From the NCBI GenBank assembly GCA_030998225.1, contig JAPYXD010000755.1, forward strand, positions 5,071,501 through 5,135,500: a DNA stretch of 64,000 nucleotides, written 5' to 3'. The notes below the pieces were generated by a model. That model saw nothing but the letters and a program-made list of their open reading frames with translations. It was not told the DNA's origin and ran no database searches. The position numbers and the translations under genes were made by a program. The stretch comes from Diplolepis rosae (Eukaryota; Arthropoda; Insecta; Hymenoptera; Diplolepididae). This document shows positions 21,288-33,132 of this stretch, one piece after another. Position 1 is the first letter of the stretch. Each line of letters begins with the position of its first letter.

Positions 21288-21659
21288 TATATGCAAGAGT
21301 ATTTAAAATCTTGTAATCATTGTTAAATTTCTAGTTAAAGTACAGGGAATCGGAGATTATAAAGTTCCAATCCAGAACTTGAATGCAGAAACATAAATAA
21401 TTGAGATACGATTTACTGTTCGCTCTATTGCGACATACGATACTTGCCTTGCAGGTAGTACAATAAGAGCAGAATGTGATTTTATTTTTAGTAGGCTTGA
21501 ACATTTTAGAAGTCATATAGTTGGTCAAATCAAGGCTCTCGAATTCTGTCCCCGCACAGAGTTTAACAAAGTTTACTATTGCGATACAAGCTTCCAATTA
21601 CGTGCCAAATCCTAAGCATAATTTTCTAATCATTACCACCACACCTTTAACACAAAAAT

Positions 21660-22015
21660 TAAGCTTGTTGAAGAGAATTTGCAGCTTTATTCTTGAAAAG
21701 TGATTACCTATTTATGATTCAAAGTACTGTCCGTTGCTAACCATTACTTTTTCCCATCTTTCTGGAAATTGTCGGATACTATCTCGAAAAAACGATGCGT
21801 CCTTTGAGTTCATCCATGAATCGATCCATTTTTCGACTTTTTTAGAAGAGCGGAAATGCTGATGAGCCAGGCCGTGTGCCATCGATCGAAAAAAATGGCA
21901 TGGTCATGCATAAGGATAACTTTGTCGTGTCTCTCTTCGTACTATGGCCGTTTCCCCCTTCAATGCTTGGCTCAAACGCATCAAATGCGTTATTTCACTA
22001 AGAGCAGCCTCATCG
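21660..22015 (-). pseudogene. Mariner deletion derivative
   Basis: Read on the minus strand, an N-terminal scrap (DEAALSEIT) joins directly to a C-terminal part (LMRLSQALKGETAIVRR), followed by FRSMAHGLAHQHFRSSKKVE and a mariner end (LPERWEKVMVSNGQYFES at about 21720-21780). Both the first aspartate and the D2-D3 segment are deleted. The 3' untranslated part, with ATTCTTGAAAAGTG, continues to about 21660. Only degenerate terminal repeats are visible. Confidence 0.7.
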
Positions 22016-22179
22016 AAAATACTTGTTGACAGATAACCAAGCTTACTGTTTTACACTTAATATTAAAAATTATTAAAGATTTACCAAAATCCGGAAATAT
22101 ATGTTTTTTTATTCTAGCTTGCTAAGAACGTATATAATATGGGTCAATACAAATAATATATTGGTTACTGTATTCTTCG

Positions 22180-22320
22180 AATAGACTGATTAGGGGCCGT
22201 TTAAAAAACATGTTGTGACTTTAAATGGAAGGGGGGTCCAGTAAAAATACTGTTCTGTGATGCATAGGGGGGGGGGGGGGGGGTCTCTACGTAACACTGT
22301 CCAGAAATTTTTTTTTCTAT
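22180..22320. repeat. GGGGCCGTTTA repeat with a 17-bp G tract
   Basis: A block starting AGGGGCCGTTTAAAAAACAT and containing a run of 17 G at 22267-22283 resembles common insect repeats of the form GGGGCCGTCCATAAATTACG. No gene. The homopolymer length is likely polymorphic or affected by sequencing error. Confidence 0.5.
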
Positions 22321-22384
22321 ATCAAACAACCTCCTTCTCTAAGCTTAGCGCGAATCCGCATTACGCGCCGCTTTTAAGATTATA

Positions 22385-22630
22385 TATCAGGTGTACAAGT
22401 AAGTTTCCGACGTTTTTCATAAAAAATTGAGCATTTATTGTGAAAGAACGGAACCTTATGTTTTATTTGAAGTATTGTCCATTATCCATTATCCATCGCA
22501 CTTAAGGCAGCCTCACCATATGTTTTTACAAGCAATCTATCCGCCTCAACTGCAGATTTCTTCAAATTGAAGAAGTAAATCAAAAGTCCCATCAAATGAC
22601 GCTTATTCGGCTCAAAACTCGACACTTTCG
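22385..22630 (-). mobile_element. Mariner fragment: terminal repeat plus N terminus
   Basis: The left edge GGTGTACAAGTAAGTTTCCG is a mariner terminal repeat of the AGGTG..CAAGTAAGTT type shared with the 31.8- and 60.6-kb copies. It runs into 3' sequence to about 22490, then jumps to the N-terminal domain on the minus strand (FEPNKRHLMGLLIYFFNLKK, then VEADRLLVKTYGEAALS). Nearly the whole catalytic region is gone. The outer 5' terminal repeat was not found. Confidence 0.65.
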
Positions 22631-22839
22631 CACGTAAAAGAAACTATGATACTGATAAAAATTCACTAATATTTCATGGTTATGTTGTTGATTTATACGG
22701 TAGATACAAATTACAATTATTTTTTTGACTAATATTTCGGAGATCCGGATACTGTGATTTTGGTAACTTATGCTATACAATTAGTAAAACATCCGTATTA
22801 GTAGAGAGATTACTCTCACAAATGGATTCTAATGATTCT

Positions 22840-23262
22840 CTATATTTCCTTCCTTTGGAAAGACTTCCTAAAGCGACATTTTGAACGACTTTTGCTGCAT
22901 TCCAACTTTTCCAAAATTCGAAGGTTCATTTGGGTAGCATAGGACAATTCCTTCGCGCTTACCTGTGATCTTAAGCCCCCAGTTCGCCTTCGTTTCTTTC
23001 GATCGCTGGATGTTGCAAACTCTACGCTGGGTCTACCTGTAGGCACTCCCAATGTTGCACTCAAATCCTATTTTTGTTCAGTTTCTTCAAAGGGTAAGAA
23101 GACATCGACCCACTTAGGAAAAGTTTCAAAGAATCTCTTCCGATCTCTTCACTTAGTACCACCATTTTCGCATTTCATGAGCCAATCTTCGTATGCTGAA
23201 TTTCATCTTGTTTGATCAAACAAATTGTCGTACGAACAAAGTCAAGTACAGAGGTCATTTTG
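22840..23262 (-). pseudogene. N-terminal fragment of an uncharacterised transposon protein
   Basis: Starting near 23260, the minus strand gives MTSVLDFVRTTICLIKQDEI. A frame change leads to a DWLMKCENGG-type block, then VPTGRPSVEFATSSDRKKRR and LSYATQMNLRILEKLECSKS. The order (short conserved start, GRP.L.F..SSDR.KRR, ELS.ATQM) matches a repetitive protein family common in aphid, ant and Hydra genomes with no assigned function. At least one frameshift and two stops are present. I cannot name the superfamily. Confidence 0.5.
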
Positions 23263-23791
23263 AATTAAAACTTGGAAAATAAAGACAAGAGACAATCCGA
23301 AATAAGACTAGACATGTTTAAAATCACTTTAAGTAGGAACCGTAAAAAAGGGAAAAAGGTGAAAGACATAAATGAAAACAAAATTAAATATTCTCAACAG
23401 GTGAAGCTAATGTTTCGCTTCTGGCCACAAGTTGCCGTTTATCTGGCTGGACAGTTGCCCCTTCGGATGTCCCGGTGAGATCTGCCTGTCCATCACACAA
23501 CACATCATCTGTGGCCTGCATGCTGCTTTCCGCAGCGGCGGCACCAGGGAAGCCCCAACGATCCTAGAATAACTACCATCTTTCAAAAAAAAATTTATTC
23601 TCTACATTTTTGTGGGTTTGCCAGAGCTGCGTTAACCTACTGCAAGAGTGTCCTGGGATAGGTTTATCCCATCCCGAGATGATCCCGTTTATAATTTTGA
23701 AATTTTAAATATTTTTTAATAGTAAATTCAATTTACAGTTGGTTATACGGTCCGTTACAACCGAAAAGGAATATCTACCTGTACCAGTTAG

Positions 23792-24367
23792 ATGCCGCGT
23801 CTACTTACACCAGAGAAAAAAGGAAATCGTATGCGAATATTGGCCAACTGTAATCCATCAGAGTTTTTGCAGCCTTTCTTAACCATAGACATTACTTGGA
23901 TTTACCACTTTACACCGGAAACAAAACAGCAAAACTTACAGTGGACTATACAAGGCAAACCAGTTTTGAAGAAGGTGAAACGCGTTCCATTCTCTGGAAA
24001 GGCGATGGCATCAGTTTATTGGGACGTAAAAGAAATTCATCTTATTGCTTTCTTGAAAAGGGAAGAACCATTATTACGCGATATTTTTGCATAGATTAAA
24101 GACAGTCATCGTGAAAAAATGTCTTGGAATAGTGAAAAAAAGATTTTGTTCTCTTATGACAACGGACCGGCACATTCCAGTCGTGTTGCTGGGCAAAAAT
24201 TGATCGAACTACGTTTTGAACTTCTTGTTGGTTCACCATATTTGTCTGACCTTGTTCTCTTAGATTACCATCTGTTTCCCAAACTCAAAACTTTCTTGAT
24301 GAATCAGGAACTAAAAGAAACGTTGGGCAAGTGCGTTGAACTTAGAGGGAACTATGTTGAAGAATGA
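23792..24367 (+). pseudogene. SETMAR-type mariner transposase fragment
   Basis: Two frames of the same strand cover the catalytic half. An N-proximal part from 23792 includes the decayed first catalytic region (TIDITWIYHFTPETKQQNLQ). A second from 24119 has the second aspartate in FSYDNGPAHSSRVAGQKLIE and a third-aspartate-like region SPYLSDLVLLDYHLFPKLKT. The tail ends ELRGNYVEE in place of the family's usual GDYF-type ending. A stop at 24092-24094 separates the halves. The N-terminal helix-turn-helix domains and both terminal repeats are absent. Confidence 0.7.
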
Positions 24368-24369
24368 AA

Positions 24370-25225
24370 TACAATATGAAACTCAAATTGTTGTCTTTAA
24401 TCTCAAACCAAGTTGATTATGAGCCACTTAGATGGATTATTCAGTAAAAGATCCAGGGTAAAGATTAATCTATTGGCGATTGAAATTTGGAATTTACAAA
24501 TACGAATTTAAATAAAACCAGGAAAATAAAATTTGAACGCAAAGGCACTGCCAAGAAACTCAGTCGTATAAACATGTTTAAATGACTTAAGGATGAAGAA
24601 GATCTTTATAAGCAAACGTTTGATTCGTCAAAAAGCAGAAAATCGATGTATTTAAGCTCGAACAAATTATGAAGAAGGCAACGGCTCATAGGAATCCAAA
24701 GAGAACCAAAAAGTACCTACAATGCTTTGTAAAAGAAGAAGTATGTTGCCTAGCTTTAACTTACCACCAGGCCCGAGGATGTCTCACAGCTGAATTTCGT
24801 TCTAAACTTAGGGTACGGGAGTTTTGCAGTTTATAGAAAGTGAGTGGATTACTGCCACCGACAACAATTAATTATCTTACTACCGAATGTGACGGATCCA
24901 CCCATGATAAAAATGTACTTTACTTCTTTCGAGTGAAAGGTATACTTAATAATTGGCTTGTTCGCCAACCGCAGCTGCCTGACATCACCGTCAATGACTA
25001 GACCAAATTTCAGTACATCGTTGTGGCACACGTGTTACAATGGAGTTAAACTGTCAGGTCGTTTTATAAGGGGAACGTCAAGATAGTAGCGCCAACATCG
25101 CTAAAATTCAAACGTATAGTTATGAAACCTACAATCTCGGCCGTCCTGACTGCAGTTTGACCCTAAACTGATACATGCTAACTTATACGAAGTAAACATG
25201 ACCACTCATCGAAAGCAAATCGTTG
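24370..25225. other. No supported gene
   Basis: AT-rich sequence with scattered stops in all frames. The region may include internal sequence of the Gypsy element whose integrase tail lies at 25.2-25.7 kb, but I recognise no domain. Confidence 0.4.
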
Positions 25226-25229
25226 TGCC

Positions 25230-25725
25230 AGGGTTTCATATTACATGCTTCCCATGTCCGTACGTAGCCTTTTCGCGTTACCTGGAAGTTTTCAATATCT
25301 TTAAGAACATATCTATTGTTTTGTACAACTTTTACGACTTAGTATGGACCTTTATAGCGTGAAATCAGTTTTTCAAAATTTTAATTGTGATTTCCAAGTT
25401 TTTAACCATTACGTAATCTCCGATTTGATATTTATTAGGTTCTTTATGTATCTTGTTAAAGTATATTTTGTTATAATCTTGTGATTTCTTATTTTTCTTA
25501 GACGCTTCCGACCGCATCTGTTTAAGATCGCGGGTATCTTCTTCGCTGTGTTTAGCTTGCTCTGAATATTAAGCCACATGATTGATCACTGAACCTCTTT
25601 GGTTCACTCCAAATAATAACCTGCTAGGGCTTTCGCCTATAATGATATGGTCAGTATTATTTTGGGCAAACTCAACGTCAGTTAACAATTTTTACTTTTT
25701 CACTTTGTCTGCCTCTCAATTATTG
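25230..25725 (-). pseudogene. Gypsy integrase C-terminal part
   Basis: On the minus strand, the end of the integrase core (LTDVEFAQNNTDHIIIGESP, then SRLLFGVNQRGS at about 25720-25590) leads through a lysine-rich linker to the GPY/F module. That module reads NKYQIGDYVMVKNLE, then ISRYKGPY and KDIENFQVTRKGYVRTWEA (about 25450-25240). This tail helps bind host DNA. Stops near 25575 and 25365 and a frame change break it. It differs in sequence from the two other Gypsy integrases here, so it is a third family or copy. Confidence 0.75.
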
Positions 25726-25729
25726 CGTC

Positions 25730-27545
25730 TTGGAAGCGCTTATTTGCGGTTTCCCCGACGGAATGTCAGCAATAATAGAATCTCAATATCCAAATACGTT
25801 AAAAATATCCCTAAAATACGTTCTTGACTATGAAATAAAACCTAAACCAACACTCAATTTTTGCATCATGTTTCGTGGCATCAGCAGCAAGTTAATTTTG
25901 ATTTGAAAGATAGAAGCCGTAGCTCACAAGCACAATCTACAACATCCCATAATGGACAGAATTCTACTCCCACGTGTCAATTGCAACCCAACACATTCAA
26001 ATTCAAACGAATATAAGCACTTTAGACTCAGCATCAGTATACTCCTTACACACATACAATCCCTTCTCATGTATGCCATTGTCTTAGGCTAATAAATATC
26101 ACCTATCTTATCATAAAACTAATCGCTATCCAAATTTCAGAAATAAGATAGATGGAAATGCATCGAACGAAATAGAAAGAAAACGAATGTTGAACAAGTG
26201 TTAAAATCCTAAAACGATGTGAAAATCTCTTAAGACGAGAAATATTACCTTTCGTTGCCAAGGATTCGTTCTCTGTACAAACTAGCACAGAAGAGATTAA
26301 AAATATTAATAGAAATATAATAAAAGTCACAACCAAAGTAGTATCAGCACAAACTGATGAAGAAACAGCTGCGCAAAGTTATGAAAAGAAAGAGTCATTA
26401 AAGCACAAAGAAGAATCATCATCGAACATTCAGGAATCGAAAATAGTAGAGAACATAATTTCTAAAGTTATAATATTAACCAATAATAAAACCGTAAAAG
26501 GAGAGAATAGAGAAAAAGAATTCGGTATGACTGGAATAGGGTTACTAAAAGTATAATGTTGCCAATCCGTTGGAACTCCCAATAGCTTATTTAAAGAAGA
26601 AATTTTGAAAGGCGAATCATAGTTAACACGAAATTCAAGAAAACGAAAAAACAATTCATCTGAGATTCTAAACACAGATCTAAGCCCAATAGAAAGGATA
26701 GGTCTAATGGAAGTACATCAATAGAGCACTCCTGCTAGGACGACGTCTGTACCTGCGATCCAAACAATCCCACTAACACCTGAATATCTTTACACGTCAA
26801 TGACCAGTGAACCTTTTGTCTTATCTGGAAGATACGATAAGCAAGATAGTCTTTAACCATACAGTCTCGTAATGTCACGGGATGCAATCCAGTTGAACAC
26901 TGGACAGGAGTGATGCGATATTTGTTACTCTCAGGTAACACTAGGTTTCAACTAACTCGAACAGATCTCGTATATATTATATTTCATTGTCTGTTTTGAT
27001 TAAATGAAAGGCAGCTATCTAATGATAAGTATCTTCCAATTAAAAATGACTGATTACATTTTAATGATGGATATTTCGTTTAAATAAAACCTCACACATT
27101 ATTAAATATATAGAAGAATATAGACAAGTCAATATCTGGTACTATTGATTATAATTCCATACTTATAATTTTCAAACACTCACAGTAAATTCACGCAAAG
27201 ATCATGTATGTATATACTATACCGCCTGAAGCATGCGTTTGTTTAATGAAACTAATAGTTTTTCAGGAAAAGAACAAATTTTTAAAAATAATTATTATAC
27301 CGCAAATACAATTACGAAGACATTTTTGGTTTGAAAACTATATCCTTGAATATTTTACCATTTTAAAAATCATTGAAAATGAAAAACAAATCAAAGTAAA
27401 TCATAAGATAAGTAAATTATACAATGTGTTATAAAGCTATTACGATCAATTATAAATTTAGAGAAACTTATTTTATACAGACATTGGTAGAAACTTCAGT
27501 CAAATTTTTAAATTAGCAGAAACTGTTGTATAAAATCATTGTCAG
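25730..27545. other. Unresolved AT-rich region, possibly retroelement gag
   Basis: A plus-strand K/E/S-rich frame at about 26330-26555 (VVSAQTDEETAAQSYEKKES and following) looks like a linker or gag-type low-complexity segment, near but not joined to the Gypsy integrase tail. Nothing else is recognisable. 26940-27545 is very AT-rich with no coding signal. Confidence 0.3.
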
Positions 27546-27552
27546 TATTATA

Positions 27553-28720
27553 AAGGGTTTTCCAATAGGGACATAACAATTTTATCTATGAAGAAAACAC
27601 AGAAATATTTGAGATATTGAGTTAAAATTTATTGTGGGTGTAGTGCAAGCATAACATTTTATGAATGAAATTCGATATCGGTCATATGACCGCCACGAGC
27701 CCGTTTACAGCTGTCGATTTTTGGAACCAATTTTCCACCACTCTGGCATACATTTCAACCGGAACGTTGGCAATTTCGCGTTGGATGTTGTCTTTGAGGT
27801 CGTCTAAAGTTGCTGGCTTGTTGGCATAGACCAATGACTCGATATGGCCCCATAAAAAGAAATCCAATGGCGTTAGATCGCATAAACGAGGCGGCCATTC
27901 GACTGGTCCATTTCTCGAGATAACACGTTCACCGAATTTGCCTTTCAATAAATCGATTGTGACGCGTGCTCTGTGGCTAGTGGCACCGTCTTGTTGAAAC
28001 TACATATCGTTGATGTCAAGTTCATCCAATTCTGGTCACAAATAATCTTCCAACATGGCACAATAGCGCTCTCCATTGACGGTAACATGACGGTCGTTTT
28101 CATCCACGAAAAAATACGGCCCAATCACACCTCCGGCATGAAACCCGCACCAAACAGTCACTTTTTGCGGTTGCAACGGTGTCTCAAAAAGCACATTTGG
28201 ATTTGTTGCTGATCAATAACGCATATTTTGCTTATTAACAAAGCCAGTGAGTCAGAAATGAGCTTCATCCCTGAAGAGGATTTTTCGATGAAATTCTTCA
28301 TATTCTTCAAGCTTTGCCAGAGCCCAATTGGAGAAGCTTCGTCGTATCAAATGATCAAGTGACTTTAGTTCTTGAGTCAATTTAATCTTGAAAGCATGTA
28401 GGCCAAGATCTTTTCGCATAATACTATTACATAATAGTTTAAATTTGGTCTCGAATTTATCCACTATAGCACGCACAGCCTGTCGGGTGGGACGATTATT
28501 ACGGCCGAAAATTGGAGTAAGCGCTCTTAAAGTTGCGACCACCGACTCAGAATTTCGGTAGTAATTTTTAATAATTTCCAAACGTTGCTGGTTCCTGAAC
28601 TTTACCATGATGAAAATGTTGACTTTAAATAACGTTTTGACATAGACCGTTCATTAAAAAAGTTTAAGGGTGCGTTCATGTAAAGATACGAAATTGTTAT
28701 GTCCCTATTGGAAAACCCTT
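27553..28720 (-). mobile_element. Full-length mariner-like element with perfect 29-bp ends
   Basis: The terminal inverted repeats match over at least 29 bp and begin AAGGGTTTTCCAATAGGGAC at both ends. TA flanks each side (27551-27552 and 28721-28722). At 1168 bp with one transposase frame spanning almost the whole interior, this is structurally complete and therefore among the younger insertions here. Confidence 0.9.
27682..28608 (-). pseudogene. Tc1/mariner-type transposase with in-frame stops
   Basis: One frame of about 309 codons runs from 28608 to 27682 with no frameshift but four stops (near 28252, 28224, 28040 and 28005). The N terminus (MVKFRNQQRLEIIKNYYRNS and following) has the helix-turn-helix layout of an insect family often annotated with DUF4817. 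The first catalytic aspartate is in FRDEAHF, the second in FQQDGATSHRARVTIDLL, and the third region reads CDLTPLDFFLWGHIESLVYA. Between the halves lies VTVWCGFHAGGVIGPYFFVD. The substrate is the element's own 29-bp ends. Stops but no indels suggest decay by point mutation only. Confidence 0.85.
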
Positions 28721-28722
28721 TA

Positions 28723-29035
28723 TTGTGTAAATCATTATACATTTACTGCGAATGGAATTGAAATATCATCCTCCTGATTTATTTTATCCTCATTAAATAT
28801 TAGTATTTGGAAATTTGTTTAGATGGCCATTAGAGGCATATATGGCTATATTATAGTATATATTATTCGTATTATAAAAAGAAAAATTAATGATAAATCA
28901 ATCCCCAATCGGCTATACAATCAATGTTCAGAATAAAGAAATAAGATTGGATAAAACCTATAATGTAAAAGCACTCATATATTTTTCTAATACGCAGCTT
29001 CATCCAGTAGCAGAATGAAAAAAAAACACGTCACC
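28723..29035. other. No supported gene
   Basis: AT-rich sequence between the mariner-like element and the env-like remnant. Nothing recognisable. Confidence 0.4.
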
Positions 29036-29039
29036 TAAG

Positions 29040-30180
29040 GCTTAGTAAAATGGACCTGGATTTTGGTCACTATTTTATTAACCCCAGCCACTGCATCACA
29101 ATATAAGATTCAATTATTGAGAAAAAACCATGGATTATTTCATGAAAAAGTGGAGCCTTTGCCTACTACCAGTACATGTTGGAGGATTGTCGTATATACA
29201 GACGCACAGTACCTGCAAGCTCACCTCTAATTTAAAAACATATCATCGTATATAAATGACGTATATTGAACATGTTTTTTTTTATCCAAGGAAAAGGATT
29301 GCAGAAATGAAGTTGAAATAGACCTTTTAAATAAAAAAATAAATCAAGTCAAAAACATTTACGATGAGTTGAACATAATGCCAACGGAAATACACTAACG
29401 AGGATTAAAAGCAAAAATCCTACCCCCAAGTACGTAGAAAAGGAGAGTACCCTTTTTTGCATTTATCCGATCAATTATTGAACCAGTGATAAAATTATCA
29501 AAATGAGGAAAAACTGATGTTAAAGTCAGCTCGGGACGATCGTTTATCACCATCAATATACCCCTACTGGATATATCAGGGTATCAACTTTACGAAATTT
29601 ATGCAGATCCAGTGTATCAACAATTATTATCGAATACAACAGGATTGTCAGAAAACCTTTTATAACACCATTTGCGAAGACACCCAGCCAAAATACGAAG
29701 TTCTCACAATCACTTCACGCAAATGCCATGAAAATATATTATTCACATTTATGACATCAGAATGAAAGCAGAAGAAGAAATGTGTTAGAATCACATCCTT
29801 TTCTTATCTGTCTGGATTTATTCTACAAAAATTCTGGAACCAATAAGTGTCAACTGCATAAGAGGAAAATTGGAAAAAAGGTACGTCAGCAGTTCAGGAA
29901 TACTCGGATTAGGAACAAGATGTACTGCAAGAACGAAGTATTCCACTCTAACCGGAACTCAAATTAAAAAGAGGACAAAAGAATATATTTGCAACCCTAA
30001 TTTTATTTTCAACACATCTAAAATTCTCCCAAAACTGCACACAATTCAACAACTCGCGAAATGAAAATCTTTTACGTGGGAAAAATCTCAAATAGGAAAT
30101 TGGCAAAGCTCCACACGGACGAATTACTCACAACCATAAAAGAACAACTGTCAGAATTTGAAAATATAAAATTTTAATAA
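29040..30180 (+). pseudogene. Env-like remnant of an errantivirus-type Gypsy element
   Basis: Fragments across frames follow the order seen in insect Gypsy (errantivirus) envelope genes. There is a hydrophobic leader-like start (LVTILLTPATASQ, about 29060). Next come a motif around GLFHEKVEPL and CWRIVVYTD, a basic cleavage-like site followed by a hydrophobic stretch (about 29430-29475), and an ITINIPLLDISGYQLYEIYA block (about 29540-29600). The rest is poorly conserved, with many stops and frame changes. The protein would be membrane-anchored in an intact element. No complete reading frame over 90 codons remains and no flanking LTR was recognised. Confidence 0.45.
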
Positions 30181-30299
30181 ACAAGTACATAATAAATACT
30201 GGACAGGAGGATCTAGTGAAATAATAACACAGACATACAAAAAAATAAAATTTTCTGCACGAAAAATGCCACTATGATATTCCTATGTATTGGTCCCCG

Positions 30300-30520
30300 C
30301 TGAAACCGAATCCGTAACCCGTTTGACCCCAGCACGTCAGAATTTCGTCCTAACCTAAAAAACACTTCGAAAAATCACTAAATTCAATATACCTACAACC
30401 CCATAACCAAATAAGCCCTGAAAAATGTAATTCCTTAACCCCATAACCCCTTAACACTATGACCCTATTATCTGTCAATCCCATAACCCCATAACCCTAT
30501 AAATCGAAAAGGTTATGTAC
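30300..30520 (+). repeat. Degenerate CCATAACCC-type repeat
   Basis: Imperfect copies of CCATAACCC and CCTTAAC recur from about 30390 to 30505. They resemble but do not match the insect telomere strand (CCTAA)n. Low-complexity minisatellite is the safest label. Confidence 0.5.
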
Positions 30521-31335
30521 TGCAAGACCTAAAATCTCGTGTAAGTTTCTTTTGTGACTTCCAACCCTCATACTCAGCAAGGAGAACGCTTTCATCAAGA
30601 TATCAGGGAGACAGAATGATGTTACCAGGGTAAATGAAATGTAAATATAATTGCAGACTTCTGTTTGGATGTTGGAAAGAGAAAGTGTTCAAGTTAGTAA
30701 GAAGCGCAAACGAAACTTGCTTCACAGATCTTTTGATGACAAAAGGGTTAGGAAAAGCAAACGATCGTGAAGTATTTGTTAGTCATGAGAATATGGATAT
30801 ATAGGGGTATGAGGTAAGGAGGTCACAGATTGATGGATGTTTAAGTTTATTATACAAAGTTCACTCATCACTGAAAGTCACAAAACAAACGTACACGAAA
30901 TTTTTCGATTTGATAGTACGTGCCCTTTTCGATGTACAGAGTTATGGGGTTATAGGTATATTAAATTTAATGATTTTTTGAATTAATATTTATTTTGGGA
31001 GAAATTCGTTCCAAAAATGTTTTGAAAATTCAACAAGAACCCCAATGGAAGAAAAAGCACCCAGAGAATTACAATACATCCAAGAAATACCCAAGAAACT
31101 CATGTACAATCAAAAGAAAGAAAATTCTTAATCAGAAATTTCCGTATTGCTTAATGCACCACCTCCTGTGTCATCGAGGACGCTGACAAATCTAAGGAGG
31201 GAGGCCACTGAAAGTCAAACGAAAAATTTTCACCGAAATACGCATAAAACAAGGAGAAAGCTACAATACATCAGCCAGTGACGGCTGAAAAAAGACTGAC
31301 CAGCGAAGCATCCATGCAGTCCAACAGAATAAAGT
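30521..31335. other. No supported gene
   Basis: Mixed low-complexity sequence. Short frames rich in K, N and E occur near 31000-31190 without known motifs. A short word pair (GTTATGGGGTTATAGG near 30944) echoes the preceding C-rich repeat in reverse complement. Confidence 0.4.
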
Positions 31336-31435
31336 TACCTCAGCGAGATACGGCATTCTCGATAACATGGCCGGGACAAGAAATATAACAATACATGAAA
31401 AAAAAAGAGGAGAAGCAGTATGGCACCGAGCATGC

Positions 31436-31615
31436 TACTTGACCCGGCAGCATTGAGGAAGACCAACGATCCGCCTCTATTTTAAATGGTAGCAACAAGA
31501 TGACAATTATGCCTACTATCGTCATACTTGACCCCGCAGCATTAAGGAAGACCAAAGATCCGCCTCTCTATTTTAAATGGTAGCAACAAAATGACAATTA
31601 CAACTACTATCGTCA
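31436..31615 (+). repeat. Two-copy 89-91 bp tandem duplication
   Basis: Units at 31436-31524 and 31525-31615 share TACTTGACCC.GCAGCATT, GATCCGCCTCT and AAATGGTAGCAACAA with few differences, so the duplication is fairly recent. No gene is involved. Confidence 0.8.
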
Positions 31616-31800
31616 TCAATTATCTTGCTATTATGTTCTCTCCTGATCAAAGCCTCGCTTCTTTTTTCATTAAGAATTGAGAACAAACTTAGTCAAAAAC
31701 TCTAGGCAACAAAAATAAAGAATTTTAAATGAGAATTAATTAAAAGGATACGAACCTTGATCAGCAAAACTAAAAAATTAATAAAAAATATAAATATATT

Positions 31801-32540
31801 AGGTGCGCAACTAAGTTCCAGCTGTTTTTTTATGAAAATGCAACTTTATTGTGGAAAAATGGTTACAAATGAATAACCCAAAGTATTGTCGATCGTTAGC
31901 TACAATTTTTGACCATCTTTCTGGTAGAGCTCAAATACCGTTACGGTAAAAGTGTTCATCTTTTAAGGCTATTTGCGAATCAAGCCATTGTTTGATGTCT
32001 TCATATGAGCGGAACTGCTAATCAGCCACACCATGTGCCATCGACCCGAACAAGTAATAATTGGACGGCGCAATATTTAGAGAATAAGGCTGGTGGGGTA
32101 GAACTTCCGATTTGAGCGTTTCCAGGTAGGTTTTGACGGGTTTGACAACGTGAGGCCGAGCGTTGTCATTCTGTAGAATTACTTTTTCGTGCCTCTGCTC
32201 GTTTGGTGGCCGTTTTTCGTACAGTGTTCATCTCAAACTCATCAATTGCGTTCGATACTGTTCGCCAGTGATGGTTTCGTTCGGTTTCAACAGCTTGTAA
32301 TAAATAACATCAGCGTTTCCGAAGGTTTTTGGCCTTCCTTCACATGGACCGTCGTCAACATCGAAATCACTGTCTTTGAAGCGGCGGAACCAATCACGGC
32401 ACGTTGTTTCACTCAGAGCAGCATCTCCGTAAACTTTTTAGAGCTCTCGCTGCGCTTCAGCCGCCGTTTTCTTCGAATAAAAGAAGAAAATCAACACTTC
32501 CCGCAAATGACGATTATTTGGCACAAAATAAGACATTTTC
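31801..32540 (-). pseudogene. Mariner deletion derivative, same junction as at 9.1 kb
   Basis: The left edge AGGTGCGCAACTAAGTTCCA, with a TA at 31800-31801, is the 3' terminal repeat. On the minus strand the N terminus (YFVPNNRHLREVLIFFFY, CRDWFRRFKDSDFDVDDG) joins at GRPKTFGNA directly to DVIYYKLLKPN. This is the same internal junction as the 8.9-kb copy. The second aspartate lies in LQNDNARPHVVKP; the third is replaced by asparagine in IAPSNYYLF. It ends SKIVANDRQYFG. The 5' terminal repeat near 32.55 kb was not found. Confidence 0.85.
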
Positions 32541-32604
32541 ACACAACCAAAAGTATATGAATCCAAAATAAAACACACATTTATATAAAATATACTTCAT
32601 TAAG

Positions 32605-32961
32605 GGCATGTGATACTTGATAAAAGTAGCCAGTTAGTGTGAACAATTTGGTCCAGTTTCTACGTGTTTTTGTCCAAAGTACACCAAATTTTGTTTTCAA
32701 ACTTTGGGAAATAGTAGAGAAAATGAAAACGGATGTGGATAGACTACTTTTGGTTTCAAAAATGAAAAAAAGTTCAATTTTAGGAAAATATATCAGAGAT
32801 TTTTTGTTTATTATCAAAACCAAAAGTAGTCTATCTACGTCTGTTTTTATCTTTGTTACCATTTCCCAAATTTTAAAAACAAAATGTTACGTACACAAAC
32901 ATGTAGGAACTGGACCAAATTGTTCACATGAACTCACTACTTTTATTAAGTATCACATGCT
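32605..32961. mobile_element. Foldback (palindromic) element
   Basis: Two arms of about 170 bp are inverted copies of each other around a centre near 32780. Matching blocks include GCATGTGATACTT, GTGAACAATTTGGTCCAGTT and GATAGACTACTTTTGG. The whole block could form one long hairpin. No coding capacity is seen, as the frames on the two strands mirror each other. A diverged copy of the central part lies at 39775-39895. Confidence 0.85.
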
Positions 32962-33132
32962 CATAATAGATTATGGTTAATAGTTGATGGTTGCGAGACG
33001 CTTCAGCCAACCAGGGTTCGGCAGGGGGGAGGGGGGAGCGGTAGGCGATGGAATGAACCGGAGACAGCATTAATATGATTTAAAGAATTTATGTTCATTG
33101 AGGAAAATAAAATATAATAATATACAAAATGG

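Noticed and set aside
26346..26360. CTGATGAAGAAAC as a minimal hammerhead core
   Set aside because: No stem II can form between the two halves and no Penelope sequence is nearby.
30300..30520. Interstitial telomere array
   Set aside because: Units are CCATAACCC-like and irregular; they do not match the insect (CCTAA)n repeat.
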